From: Coriaria nepalensis
Lineage: Eukaryota; Streptophyta; Magnoliopsida; Cucurbitales; Coriariaceae
Assembly (NCBI GenBank): GCA_027186245.1
Contig: CP114497.1
Span: 6,517,501 to 6,581,500, forward strand
Direction: 5' to 3'
DNA: 64,000 bases
Part shown: positions 1 through 14,000 of the stretch, piece by piece
Position numbering within the stretch: position 1 is the first letter of the stretch
Layout: every line of letters begins with the position of its first letter
The notes under the pieces: model-generated
What the model was told of the DNA's origin: nothing
Database searches by the model: none
Seen by the model: only the letters and a program-made list of their open reading frames with translations
Translations under genes and position numbers: made by a program

Positions 1-834
1 GAGTATCATCAATCAATGGGGTACCATCTATTCTTTATAAATTTGGAATAACCTTTTAGATCATTAAGTAGTACCTTCTTTTACTATTCTTATTTGTAAA
101 GAGTATTAGTTTTAGCATCCGATTATGTAAACTCATGTTTATTTGTTTATTTTTATTTATTTTTCATTTAGTTACGTGAAATGCAAAACAACAAACACTA
201 AGACATGCACGAGAGGGTAAAGGGAGGGGACAAAATTGAAAAAAAATATAACTTAGTGGGAAGAAAGTATAATTTAGAAAAAAGAACGGCTGAAAAAAGA
301 GAAGAGAAATTGAGTAGCAAAATATACAAGGAGTAGCAAAATAATTGCGTTGGAAGCAAACGCACATATCATCAACTAGCTAACAACAAGACATGGGCCT
401 AAAGTTAACCGAAAATGAGTTTTGACTTGACAGTTGGTGAATGGTACGAAGCTTTACGAAGCTTTACTTTCTCTAGCAAACTCATTATGATACGATAGTT
501 TAAGTGTATATTTCAGATTAGCTCTCAAAACCTTATCTAATAATTAATAATTTACTGTTACCCAAGTTGTTAGTTGCCTACCTTTCCGTTAACGTGCACT
601 ATTTATCGGCCAATTCAAATTTGTTAGATTGAGGTGGTATATGATCTCCTCCATATATAATCATATCATGTTAGATATTTATCTTTCATTTTATTTTCTA
701 TCGAAATTATATTTAGATAACTTATAATCCTGTCATTCTTAATTTTATCATTTCATATTTTATCACACATTCATCTTAACATACACATATTTATTATCAT
801 CATCTTATATATATGTTGTCATATAGTAACCTAA
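1..834. other. Intergenic, nothing recognised
   Basis: This is AT-rich sequence with no open reading frame that resembles a known protein and no clear repeat structure. A purine-rich run near 230-300 gives a spurious short reading frame on the minus strand. It may be decayed transposon DNA, because recognisable retroelement debris starts directly after it. Confidence 0.5.
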
Positions 835-1330
835 CACTACGAACCATAAAATATAGTTGGTTGAATGATTGTCTTGTAACACTTTTATGAGCTTTTTCTA
901 TCGTATAAAACTCATGATATCATCTTCTATTTTATCTAATCTATTTTAATCCTATTATCTATATTATCTTAAATATCCCCAATCTTTTGATAATAGATCC
1001 TAAATAATGAAAAACTTTATACTCTGAGACCTACCTACCATCCATCTCAATTGGATTATCTCTCTTTTGAGATTCAGGACCAAACCTACAATCTAGATAT
1101 TTTGCCTTTGATCGACTAATTCTAAAACCTTTACTCTATAGAGGATCATGCCATCTACCTAATTTTCAACTTATATTTTCTCTAGTTTCATTAATTACGA
1201 CGATATCATCATCAAACAACATATACTAGAGCACCTTATCCTGAATATATTTCATAAGCTCATTCATAACAAAATTAAAGAGGTATGGACTTGAAGTCGG
1301 CGCTTTATGAAGGTCTACTGTAGTAGGGAA
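835..1330 (-). pseudogene. LINE-type reverse transcriptase relic
   Basis: Reading the minus strand in shifting frames gives the order of motifs found in plant L1-like LINE reverse transcriptases. First comes a SSPYLFNFVMNEL-like block at about 1240-1310. Next is the catalytic block MLFDDDIVVINETRE at about 1190-1235, equivalent to LFADDIVLID. Then come SKGFRISRSKAKYLDC, a VFHYLGSII block near 990-1030, and an IQPTIFYGS block near 840-870. Stops and frame changes interrupt every segment, so it is dead. Only the RT core survives; I see neither the endonuclease nor a poly(A) tail. The assignment rests on motif recognition by eye. Confidence 0.7.
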
Positions 1331-1444
1331 TTTACTAGACATCCAACTTAATGATTTAACATTGGTTATAGCTCATTCATACATATCCTTAAGAATATTC
1401 ATGAAATCGTGATATCAACTCATAACATACTACTTATTAGGCAA

Positions 1445-2300
1445 TAATAATTATGTTACAAATCAACAAGATTGTAATTATCAATAAAATTCTTCATAAC
1501 TATTTTGAGAAAGAATCTTCTGTATAGTATATACATATCTATGAAGATAGATTTACAAGATTCATAGACTTAACTCAGCATGAGTACATAAACTAAGTGC
1601 AACAAGTTCTTATCATATTACTTCCAAGAAATGACACTATCACCGTCTCATGGAATAAATATATCCAAAACGATATTTATGAAACATGAGTTGAAAGAAA
1701 AATATGTAATGAAGAGTATGATTCGATAGTTAAGTTTAAACATACATGCTATTTTATATATGAGACCTTATATTGCCTCGACTCTAAATGTTATGAGCAA
1801 CTATAAGCGCAAATCTGAAAATATAGCATGCGACTGTTATCGAGAATATTCTTTAATATTTGAAAAGAATTAAAAGGTCAATGAAGAATACAAATTGAAA
1901 AGATAGTATTATACAAACTTAAAATTTCCAATACGACATTAATAATAATATATCCAAGTAACAAATTCACGTTTTGAATGGAGAAACAATAAAATTGGTA
2001 ATATTTCAAATCTAAGGAAACGATCGTACCACCATAAAGAGCATATGCATAATTTTGTGATTCCACAAAACAAGTTAAGTGATCTATTTAGATAAGTAAG
2101 TTCATATTGAACTTAGCATGGTGGCCTTTATTATTAACATGGTTGTAATATACTATGAAGTTAACAATACGATTGCAAATGCATTGAAACTAGAAATCTC
2201 ATTGGAAATTCAAACCATTATTACAATGTGATCATCTTATTCGAAAGAAAGAGTGAACACTTTTTCAACAAGAGGAATAATTTCCATCATGATTAGATGT
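1445..2300 (+). pseudogene. Ty1/copia pol relic (RT end and RNase H)
   Basis: The plus strand, read across frames, follows the C-terminal part of a copia polyprotein. A block like ILLATN...NKILHNYFEKESSV near 1450-1520 is followed by a LGIxIYEDR-like block near 1530-1570. Then come the RT-RNase H connection with MRPYIASTLNVMS at about 1760-1800, equivalent to CTRPDIAFAVGVLSRY, and a FKSKETIVPP..RAYA block near 2010-2060, equivalent to WKSSKQETVADSTTEAEY. A YYEVNNTIANALKLE block near 2150-2200 is equivalent to LYCDNNGAIAQAKEP. Many stops and frameshifts are present. Integrase and gag are not visible upstream, where the LINE relic lies in the opposite orientation. Confidence 0.65.
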
Positions 2301-2329
2301 GAATTAGATTTTATAGCGTTTGGCTTTCA

Positions 2330-2990
2330 TGCAAGTGAAAGAGTGAAAGTGTATGTCTGTTAAACCAATACTATTTTGACTCGATAGGGTATATTTTAAG
2401 CATGATGTAATCTTTTGGTGAATATTAGCAAACGATAATAGTTATCATTCATTACTATTAATGAAGACATTTAATTTATGATGCTTATTAATTAAGTTGG
2501 AACTAACATATTATGTACATTGCATACATAGTATAATAAAATTCAGTACCTTAGACTATACACTTGAAGTCATTTAGAGACCATGTCAATTAAGATTCAA
2601 GTTGTTAAAAGTTTAAGATACCAGATTTTTATAATCATATGATTATCAAGAAGGAATTTAGTAATCCAGTTAGACTATAGACAATAGTCTATATATAGTT
2701 TATCTCCTTAATTAGGAAGATGAATATTTTCATAATTATTGATGTTAGTGGAATAATCAAGATGATTATGTGAATGCTTAATAATAGACTAAGTATACTA
2801 AACGTAACACTTAGTTGATTTTTAATAATAAGAATACTGATTATTAATAATAATTATCTAATGATTATAATACATATAATTTTCAGAATTGAGATTATCA
2901 TGATATCTTAGTTATTAAATCTTAAACTTGTATATAAACAAGGCTGCTTAGAGTAGGAGCATGCAATGAGATTCGTGGGCAAACAATACA
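2330..2990 (+). repeat. Possible copia 3' LTR remnant
   Basis: Directly downstream of the pol relic a purine-rich stretch (near 2325-2345) resembles a polypurine tract. It is followed by AT-rich sequence in the position where a 3' LTR would lie. No matching 5' LTR is present in the window, so the limits are guesses. Apart from this, 2.3-3.0 kb has no coding potential. Confidence 0.35.
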
Positions 2991-3011
2991 AGCACACAAT
3001 GTGGCAATGAT

Positions 3012-3854
3012 GTACCTAGGGTTAAGTAGCAGGTAGATAGTGGATAATCTGTTTCCCTATCCGCATTCCTCTCTTACGGAGCGAATATCCACTCCCCAAA
3101 ATAAATCCCCTTAATTAACAGACCGTTATCCGCTCCGTAGTCTTTTTTTAACTACTTTTTTCTGTGTTATTGTTCCTTTAAGATGGTGTTACTATTCCTC
3201 TAATTGGGTGGAAATGTTCTGTGTGATAAAAACCGATAATCTTTGGCTTAATCTTAACTGATGAAATGATCCTTTATGGGTGAAAAAATTGGGACGGAAC
3301 TGGTGGCAACAACCATGCTTTTGATCACTATAAGGAGATGGGCTTCTAATCTGGAAGCAGCAGGTGATATAAAATATCTTCGAAAAAGAATCATCAGATA
3401 AATTATGTTCTACATGTGATGCATGCTTATGATGGATACTGAATTGTGGAAGTTCAGATGTATTCTCTTATCCAGAGGATATTAGTATTTTGGATCCGCT
3501 TCTACTAGAGCATCCGGCATTCTTCGGCATTGACGTTTCATCATTTAAGAAGGTAAGTTATTTCTTTCACTCTTTTTATGGTCTAGTAATGTTTGGGCAT
3601 GGTATCCATTTGGATGATTTCGTTATATGATTATATTAGTTTCTGAACCTGATTAAAGAAGGTAGGGTTGAGAAGAAAAGGAGAAGTGAAAGTAAGCTGG
3701 AAAATTAAAAAGCATGTCATTTTTTGAATATGCAGATATCCGCTTCGCGTATCTAGATATCACGCGGAGCGTATATCCACAATGCGGATAATCTGCAAAA
3801 GTGGATTTACGGATATCTACGGATTGTGGATTTTATCCTCAACTCTAGATGTAC
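3012..3854. mobile_element. Possible non-autonomous DNA transposon
   Basis: The two ends are imperfect inverted copies. GTACCTAGGGTT at 3012 faces the reverse complement of AACTCTAGATGTAC at 3841-3854. Inside each end are short, inverted stretches built on GGATAATCTG, TCCGC and GGAGCG words (3040-3140 and 3735-3830). The interior has no coding capacity. I see no convincing target-site duplication, and the ends do not match a superfamily I can name. It could also be a decayed foldback element. Confidence 0.35.
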
Positions 3855-5014
3855 CACTGCCCTATACTCTATCTGATAGTTTTTATTAATGTTTCGTTTT
3901 ACTCTTCATCAAGTTTTATTGCGTTTTATTGAGAACAATGAGAACAATGTCTCATGATGCATTTAATAATTGAACACCCTGTTGCCTATTTCTAGTTGGG
4001 ACCAATAGAAAATCATTCCCACTCTAAAATTGTACTAGGAAGAAAAAGAACATAATGGGGGAAGTACATATTTTAAAATGCACATGAATGACAAACACCA
4101 AAAGGGTCAAGGTGTATGCATGAACAAACGTAGCAAATTAGAGAACAAACCTCTCATAACAAGTTTTAGCAATTCCAAAACTTCAGCATCTAAAAATGGG
4201 AATGTGAAAAATGTATTGTCAAATCGACTAAACAAATGAAGAGTTTAATTATTCAGAAAGCAATTAGTAATATACCACTAAAAAACCGGTCACTTTTAGA
4301 GGTGAAGAGTTGAAAATGAGGGGCTATAGAAAATGATTCTTACTATTCATACGGAAAAAGGTTGGACAGAAGGATAAATTCTTGTATGAGTATGGTCTAC
4401 GGTTACTTGGCAAAAATCTCCACCGAAATCATAAATATCATTCCCATTCATCACATCACCCATCACGTGAAAATAACGATTGCAAAATACGATAACTGTA
4501 AACCATACCCATCCAAGAATGCCTCAACAGAAAATCATTCAATAGTATGAGAATGTAATGTACGATGAGATTAATCCAATTGGGCAGTATTTTAAGTCAG
4601 GAATTTTGCAAAGTAAATGAAAACTAAGCATATGAATCAAATCATCATTGAATTCTTAGTACAAAAAATCCTGCACATCATTATAAAAAGAAAAATAATA
4701 ATAATACTAAAGCAAAAATGCACAAAATGGTGGACCCCTCTTATTATTCCCTTTCAGAACCTGAGAAAACATTAACATGCCAAATTGAATTTTGTGAGAA
4801 GCCTACCTCTTTGAGGTGTTGAGAGATGAATTCTTAACATTCCACAGAGCCACGTAACTGTCGAAAATGGGTGAAGGGCTTCTACCTCGTGTACATCATT
4901 ACGCTTAAGCAGAACTAACATTCTTGATTTCTGAGAATGTGAATGAAGTTTCCATTGACAATTAAACCGAGATGATAAATTTCAATACCTCTCTACTTAG
5001 AAAATTTCTATAAA
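3855..5014. other. Intergenic and probable ASHH2 3' untranslated region
   Basis: No protein-like reading frame is convincing here. The part closest to 5014 probably holds the 3' untranslated region of the minus-strand methyltransferase gene; I cannot place the poly(A) site. A 62-residue open frame at 4362-4550 has repetitive, low-information composition and no family resemblance. Confidence 0.45.
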
Positions 5015-8000
5015 TCATTTCTGATTTTGGTTCTGTGTATGATGATAAATATCACTCCCCGGATTGTCCCCTTTATAGCTTACTTTGTCTTCACAACATG
5101 AGCTTCTGTTCTCATTTGCTACATTACCATTACTTCTCGAGTAAGGATGTCCCCACAGATTCCTTTTCCATGGGGGACCTGCCTTTGGACTATTCCGCCT
5201 TTGCTGCCTGAAATACCTTTTTCCCAAATCAGTTGACAACTCCTTGAGCGATTTCAATATGTCATGGTTGCTAGCAGATGACGTATTCATATCAGATTGG
5301 TCAGCACTGGTACTAGGAGAGGTATCATCCGAATAATTACATAAGTGAGTTTCAATGCTGTCCCTTTTCCCTTCTTCCAAGGATTGATTGATTATAGCAT
5401 CACAATATGGATGGGTTTTTTTACCCAATGGATATGGGGGTAATGGTGGAAAGGGATGAAAAGGTATTCCTGGAGCAATAGTCCAGGTTTCCGAATTTTC
5501 ATGTTCTGGTATTCCAAATTGCTGCACGGTAGACAATGGAATCCCATAAGAGACTGGCAGGCGAGAAATAAATCTCTCCTGTAGATACCCAATAGAGGTA
5601 GTAGTAGTTGAAGCATTTGCGGAAACCGGATGGGATATAAGGGGGCATGAAAATCCAGGTGGAGCATCCTCAGGGATAGATGAAAATCCAGGTGGGCCAT
5701 CATCATGGATATTCTGTTCTCTATTGTCAATCATCATAGCTTCACCTTGCTGCATATAGAGACTTGAGAAAGAGGAGCTCGTCTCCTCCCTCTTTACCTT
5801 GTTTACTAATTCAAGCATCACTTGACCACTAGACTCAACCTTCAGTGCTTTATTGGGATCTGCTGGCTGATCCCATCGGCTCTTTCTTTTACGAATTGTA
5901 GTTCCATTATTTTTGTCACCACTAGTCTGAGCCTCAGAACTGCTTCCTGGGATAGGAGGATCTACTGCCAAGGTAGGAGGCATTGATTGCTTCAGTAAGT
6001 CTATTGCTTCTGTTGGTTTTATATCCTGTTCATGTTGATGGCTCTTTTGTGCTGTGAACCTACTACAGTTTGGAGGCCTGTGAATATCCATCCTGCCATC
6101 GCCAATTTTCCTGAGAGGCCTAGGGATCCATCTATCTCGAAATTTTCGGGCTATTTGATGGACCTACATGTTAAAAAACCTAACAGATTAGAAGAAAACT
6201 GTATGTGTATGGCAATACGAAGTGTAAAGCATGTACCCAATTAATAAAGAATTCTACTTTTCTTTTTGTTTTTCTAGAAAAAAAATTATATATATATAAA
6301 TTTCTCTGTCTAGAATGAATCAAGTGAACTAAAAAGCAGTACTATGAAGTTGATTAGCACAGTACCTGTTTGTCATTGTGCTCTGTCAGGGACAGTATTG
6401 ACTCCCTAAAACTGCAGGAAAAGTACACATCTAAGGATAATTGATACAGTTGCACAGAAACTTCCACTTCAAACCAACAGTTTCATTAAACGGAAAAATA
6501 CAGTCATAATCACTTAATCGGAATGTTACAAAATTAACAATTCACAAGGCATCATGGAGAAGTTACATTTAGACATTAACTGCAGGTCTAGAAAGTTCTT
6601 TTTTAAAACGATGATACATGCCTGCTTGTTTTAGGACATGCTATGATTTTCGAACATAGGCATGCCAAGGAAGAGAACATATAAATCCTAAGACCTCAAG
6701 ATGTTATGATACTCACTAAAAAGAATATAACTTGTCTAAAACCTAAAGATGTTATGATACTCACTAAAAAGAATAAAACTTGTATTTTTCTTTTCCTTTC
6801 TTTTTTTTGTAAATCAAGAAAAATGAGAGCCTCCAAGAAAAATACAAGTACTTTCCGCTCATCATACAACCATTAGGCCGGTTAAGTGAAATGAGAAAAA
6901 TGCAATAAAAAGATATATTCCGAAATGGATTTGAGGAAACTTTGCCTCAAATGGGCTGAATCCATTAACCCTCCCATAGTAATAAAATAGCAATAAAGCC
7001 ATGGACCCTAGAGTCAATTTACATAGCAGTGCTCTACATGGAGAAGCCCTCCCCGAAGGAAATGTCAGACTTAGGATACAAGTACGCAGACACAAATTTA
7101 CTTGACAGAAATCCAATATTCACTAACCTCTCCATTCCTGGATAAGGTGGGCCCTCAGTAATCTGTTCTGATGTTAGGATCTCCTTCACTGCCATATACT
7201 CAAAGACCTGCAGAAAGGTAGTAAGAAGATTGCCCTCATTCTCTTTTCTCATGATCTTTAATTTGATATGCCATAACTAAGTGGTAAAAAAAAAATACAG
7301 AAAATGTATACTATGCTTGCAGCATCATCACTTATTAGCCAAAAGACAATCATGAGTAAGTAGGCCAATTACAGCTTTAACTTGTGAAAGACAAAACGAA
7401 AAGCAAATCATGTATCTGAGAGTCTATAATCATTACTCAAGGCCCTACTTGCTTCTCCCATTCAAACTAATCTAAGTTGATCCCATATTTATTGAGGAAC
7501 TTGATATTTATCACCTAGTTTGTCCCGTGATGTTGTAAGCTGTTTAATTTCTAGATAATATATTTGCATATAGCAGTTCAACTTCTTTCCCATTTCATAC
7601 TTATTTCCACAACGTCTGATAGACAATAACTACATGAAAATGAGCACTTCTAAGATATATTCCAAAAATTCTGTATTAAGCACGCACCTTGAGAAGCTTC
7701 CGGAGTATAGGAATCTTTTTGAAGTCCCTTCTGTACTGCTTCATCATCTTGTGTAGCATCTGCAGACCTGGAGAAACAGAGGAGGATTTGTTTGGGGGAG
7801 GCGGGAGGAGGTTCATCAACAAAAGGTCTTTGTTACCGAAGTATGAGAACTCAATGACAGACCATGCAGAAAATAGGAGAGGAAACATTACCATTTTTGC
7901 TTATAATATCGATTAGAACCACTCGTGATTTTGTCTTCAAAATTGCATCAAGGATCATGGAAAGATCACGATTGCTATCAAAACAGAAAAGACAAGCACT

Positions 8001-11000
8001 TGTAACTTTTAATTCCACGTATTCCTCAGGAGCAGAATTAAGGTGTAATGAATTAACAAATCATAACACAAGGAAGCTATCAAAATGAGTAAAGTCGGAC
8101 AACCTCTGTATTGCTTCACTATTGCCACTATCGCCTGATGCCGCTGTGAGAAGAAGAAGCTTCAAGTAGCCTTTAGGGGCATCCTGTTAGGAAAAGTCAT
8201 TAGGAAGTAATATTTTCAAAAGAAACCAATCCACACTCCAGTGCAACATCAAAGGTCCATATACTAGTTTTGCACAGATATAGATGCATTTTATTTTACT
8301 TTAGATCATATAGTAGACAAGGACATATACAATCTCAGCAAATATTTATGTACATTCATATTCTGGTTACTATAACAAGGTTTCTTCATTAGGAGGGAAA
8401 TAAGAGGTATTTTCTCATCTTTTCTAGAACCAAAAGATAGTACAGCTAAGAAACTACTTTTCCCTTAGCAGTTAGCACTGTTCGATCCTGAAATTTGGAA
8501 TAGAAAGAAGAAAAGAATGCTCTTAAAATGTAATCAATCACCGTGATGGAGTGGGGAAAAGCACAAGATGCAAGAAGCCAAAAATGCTGAGGTAAAGAAC
8601 ATGAGCATCAGTTTATAAACATATGATAAAATGTATAGGACGCATGAAAATTTGAAAATACTAGTGTTGTGAAACAAGCAAACATCATAATCAATAGAAC
8701 CAAATCCAACAAGAACTTTTCCACAGTTAAGCAACTCACTTTTCTTTTGCTTATCCCCCCCTCAGCATCCAGTAGCTCATTAAGTTTCCCCTCAACTGGA
8801 AACATTGAAGAACATGCTGTGTTATTACAATGAACAATCATAATTTTCATGTTTGAATTACTGCATAAAGAATAGTTACCTGCTTCAAAGCGGCTGGGAG
8901 TTCCTTCCATCAATTTTTTGGGTTTGATAGACAATGTGTGTGACTTAATGGATGCCACCTTAAATTTCTTAACATTTAAGGAATTACTATCAACTTTTAC
9001 TTTCCTATAAGAACCTTCTATACAGGAAGTTTTCACACGGGGAAATTTTTTGGAACACACTTGCTTGTCTTCAATAGTATCTGACTTAGACTTTCGATCA
9101 GAGTCAGTGCCATTAGTTAACGTTTCGTCAAGTACCGGAGGACAAGAACTCCCTACTCTTTCACCGGAGTATAACCTTTTCTCGGAAGTCGCCTCTAAAG
9201 TAGAAATGTCCTGCTCCACAAAAGTCATGGGTTTGCTTGTCACATCCTCTGTTTGTTGGAAACTTTCATGTGGTTGAATAAATGATGATTCTTTTGCCTT
9301 CGAGTCCTCAAATTCCAATGAGCTGTGTAGTTGGGTAAGAGTAGAAGAAGATTGGTTCGAAGGATCCTCTCTCTCTGCCTTTATATCCAACTGCCGGATG
9401 GCAGTGATAGATTGATCTATTTTATCTTTAGCCTCAGTTATGCTCCCTACTGTATGCATTTCAACATGATCAGAAATAGTAGCTCTTTTTGACTTGCTAT
9501 GTCCCATTTTACCATTTTCTCCAAGTATCACAGGTTCAGGAAATTCTTCATCTGAATCACTTTGCACAATGACTTCGGAATCCTGTGGATCCCCACCTAT
9601 ATAACCTCGACATTGAGAAGAACCACAGTAACACTTTTTAGCAGCAGCCCCAAATACCCTCACGTAGTTGTAGTCGAACGTCACCTCTTCACCCTTAATG
9701 AAGAAAATAAACATATCACCCTTAAAGTTCAGTTCAAAATAAATCCAGGCACTCACATAGCAAAGAAGACCGTGAAAATATAAAGGGAGCAATAATACCC
9801 ACTGCAGCCAACATGTCACAAGTCACAACAATATAGCTATGGCAGACCTCATAAAGGAAAGGTAAGAGTATACCTTCTTAATATTCCTTAATGCAAATAG
9901 ACCAATGCATATCTCTCCATTCACCATCCACTGTGCAAAAACTTAAAAATCAAAGACATTTTATGGAAACAGAAACAATAAATGAACTTCCTGGGGATTA
10001 AAAGAATCTTATTCTGGAAAATGAAAAAGCATTGTAAACCTATGATTGAATACTAATTCATCATACAAAATCTGTGATTCAAATAAAGTTAAAAATTACA
10101 TCTACATTACAAGAAAAATTGAAGAATTATTCCATCCTTTAAATCCGTCTAAGAACCATGTAATATGCACACCCTCGGAGGAAGAAGGGAGATAACAAGT
10201 CATGTTTAGGGTTGTCGATGCCTAACAAGGGTACCTCCAGCTGCATAGTGCAAAATCTACAGGAACCCAAAATACCCTCAAAGAATATCTAGTATAAACT
10301 ATTACCAATAAAATGTGCCAAAATCTATTTTCATAAATAAGATGTACCTTCTCGGTGCGGCAATTGGGCATACAGCTGTGGTTAATGAAACGCCCCAAAT
10401 TTCCTTTTGCACAGGCATCAATAACCTGTAAAATTTAAATTATTTATGACAATCTTTCTGGGAACATGCTGTGCACAATGATTGATTAAAATGAACATTA
10501 ATTATGAATAGATAAGAATTAGACCTCACTGCCATTCAATGTCATGAAGTAGAAATGTCGATGACCATTCAGAGCATACTCTTTCTGACGTGCCTCATAA
10601 GAATGCATATCAAGCACCTGATTGAATCGAATATTAGAAAAATGTTTGTTAAAGAAATCATTCAGAGCATACTCTTTCGGCCATTATGGCTGCACCCATT
10701 GCAAACGCCTTGTAAAATATAGAAAATCATTGCTAAAGAAAATCATTCAGACCCTACTCTTTCTGCCATTACAGCTTTACGCACTGCAAACACCTCGTAA
10801 AATATATAAAATAGAACCAGCTTGATACCAGCAACAGAAGCAAGACTTCAATTACATTAAAACATGTTTGAGTCATTTGAGGATATTGTTCTTCCTCATC
10901 TAGAAATATAAAAGTTGGAAAATCCATCAGATAAAAGAACACCACTGAAAGAATCAAGTAATTTGCTAAGAGGTGAAGTCTGCTGGTGTAATCTCTAACT

Positions 11001-14000
11001 TTTGATGCATGACAACAGAGCTTATATACTGGCTGCATGAGGCACAACAGTTACATAAAAACAATTTCGAGTTACCTCTCCAACATATTCAATGAGAAAT
11101 TGTCCTTGTGATATATCTACAGTTGACTGTAGCCCATATCCCTTCTTTCCACTACGAAACCACTCCAGTTTGGCATATTTTCGTTTCTGGAACTGAAACC
11201 AAATAATAAATTAAACCACCATTCAGTAATAATTTTGTAGGGAAAATTACTGCATTTACAATGGCAAAAAATAGTTATAATACCTGTTGATTAGAACAAT
11301 GATCTCCACAAGGGCAGGTGCCTCGAACACATTCAATATTAAGCATTCGGTTCAGGCATTCTTCTCCACAACCCAACTGGCCATCTTGATGTGGTTTACA
11401 ATGGCAGACCATTATCTGATTAGTAAATAAAAGTAAATCATATTATGACAATGCAGACCAGGCCAGAACACCTGAAAAAAAGTCTTCTGAAGGGCTAAAA
11501 GTAAGATGAAAGTGTGTACTAATATGGAAACTATGTGCTACCTGTCTCCAATATCACTACAAAGCAGAAACTAGAGGGGTTATAGTATAATGAAGGTGAA
11601 ACAGGAAGCAGAAAGGGAAGGTGAAACAGGAAGCAGAAAGGGAAGGTAAGACAGGAAGGATGGTTAAATTATAGACTGGCACGAATCAATTATTCATGAT
11701 CCAAGCCAAAAAATGATGCAGCCAAACACAAAGTATATTATGCAATCAAAGCATGCAACAATTCCGCATTAGAAAAATGATCTCCTGATAGTTGATATGT
11801 TAATAGATAGTAGCCTAAACTCCGGAAGAGTTAGCTAACCTGCATGCAAAGGAAAGTTGAAGGATGATATAAATGGGTGGATCAGATATAACTAAAGGAG
11901 AAGCTAAAGCATTACTGAATTTATTAAATTGTACTGAGTGAGAGTTGTGTAAACAAGATTGGAAAAAAAAAGGTATGACATGGTCTAGCCACATAAAGGT
12001 ATAGATTCTAGACACGATGCTTTCATCAACGAAAACTTACTCCATCTGGTTTAACTTCACAGAAAAAATGTGAGAACTATACCCCTATCATTTATTGGAA
12101 CGTGAAACAGCATCCATTTATGGAACACGGATACTGCCTAAGAATCCCATATTTCTATAAATATAAATCTAAAAATAAATTAAACTTAAATATGGAACAT
12201 AGACTCCTTTTCCAATCTTTTAATTCTGTGTGGAGTTGAATTTCTTAAACTTTGGACACAGGGAGTCTCTAAACGAATTGATCGTTCATTCGTATGTATT
12301 ACAGCTACTTGCACATAGAAGACATAGATAGTCTCTTTTTAAGATTGTAATTTACCGTCACCACTTCAAAACCTACAAAAAGCACAAAAGCTAGTAAAAT
12401 AGTCACCTCATCAATAGTCTGAGTTTTACGGCTTCGATGCAGAAACTGATTAGTATCAATCCTCTTAAATGCATGCTCTTGTGAAACTGCATTGTTTTCA
12501 AATCAAAAGGAAAGCACATTAGAATTCCTATGATTTCAACCAAAATTAGTGAATAAAGGGGGTGCAAGGTGAACGCAACATAGACCCCAATCGTATGTCT
12601 GGTTCACGGTGACAGGTCATGACATAATACAAATTCCCCCTTATTTGAAATTCAATTGTTTGGTAACACAATAATTATCGCGAATAAGTGCTCATGTGTA
12701 AAGCCATTATTTGTTTTTAGGAAATAGCTTTTACAGTCCATAAAGTGTGGATACCAATTACACTAATCATAGAATAATCAAGCCCAATCCCTGTCACCGC
12801 CACCACAGCCACAAAACATCCCCAAAAATCCATCACTAGCATGGTTAAACATTACAACATTCTCACGGTCCCTAAGAATACAGCCAAACTAACATGCAGT
12901 ATAGCCACTCAGTTATGATCTTTCCTCTTCCAATTTGAAATTCAATGGGACCAAGAAAGATGATATCATCATTCACGACCAGACTAACACTAAATAATGC
13001 AATGTAAATTTAGGATAAAAAATGATATGATCAATCATTCATGACCAGACTAGCACTAAATATTACAATGTAAATTTGGAATATTCAATCTTGATTCATC
13101 ATGACAAGTAAACAGATGTACAGGAATTATCGTGAATAAGGGCTCATGTGTAAAGCCATTATTTGTTTTTAGGAAACAGCTTTTACAGTCCATAAAGGGC
13201 GTGGATACCAATTACACTAATCATAGAATAATCAAGCCCAATCCCTGTCGCCACTGCCACAACCACAAAACATCCCCAAAAATCCATTACTAACATGGTT
13301 AAACATTACAATATATTCTCACGGTCCCTAGGAATACGGCCAAACAGACATGCAGCATAGCCACTCAGTTATGATCTTTTCCTCTTCCAATTTGAAATTC
13401 AATGGGACCAAGAAAGATGATATCATCATTCATGACCAGACTAACACTAAATATTGCAATGTAAATTTAGGATAAAAGATGATATGATCGATCATTCATG
13501 ACCAGACTAGCACTAAATATTACAATGTCAATTTGGGATATTGAATCTTGATTCATCATGACAAGTACAGATGTACAGGAATGCCTATTCCACTGAAAAA
13601 ATCCTAGTCCCCGAAGTACTGATCTCTTATTCCTACATAATGTTTGTCACTATAAACCAAAGACAGCCCAAATACAATCAAGAGTTAAAGCTCAAATATA
13701 TTAAAAAGCTTTGATAGAAGTTATGAAGTACCTGTTGGACGCTGATATTCCAATTTCCTAAAACTTCGACGACTATTGGAGGCATCTTCATCACCAGAGC
13801 CATCTGATATTTCCAGCTCCATATTAATTTCGGCATTTGACTTCTCTTGTGGTATTGAGCAATCAGCAAAAGCTTTATCCAAGTTTTCCTTACAAGTCCT
13901 TCAAAAATTAACAATAAATGGTTTGTAATGTACATGATGAATGGGTAGCTTGATCGTCTACTTGAATGGAAGACTTCTTCCAACGACAATAGTCAGTAAA

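Noticed and set aside
4362..4550. 62-codon frame rich in I/H/K
   Set aside because: Low information and no domain; the reverse complement shows repeat-like GGGTATGG/GATGGGTGATG words instead.
5392..5730. 112-residue open frame inside the last ASHH2 exon
   Set aside because: It is an alternate-frame shadow of the conserved C-terminal coding exon.
7676..8088. Several short frames on both strands
   Set aside because: They overlap exons 13 and 14 of ASHH2; only the minus-strand segments with consistent splice phases are coding.
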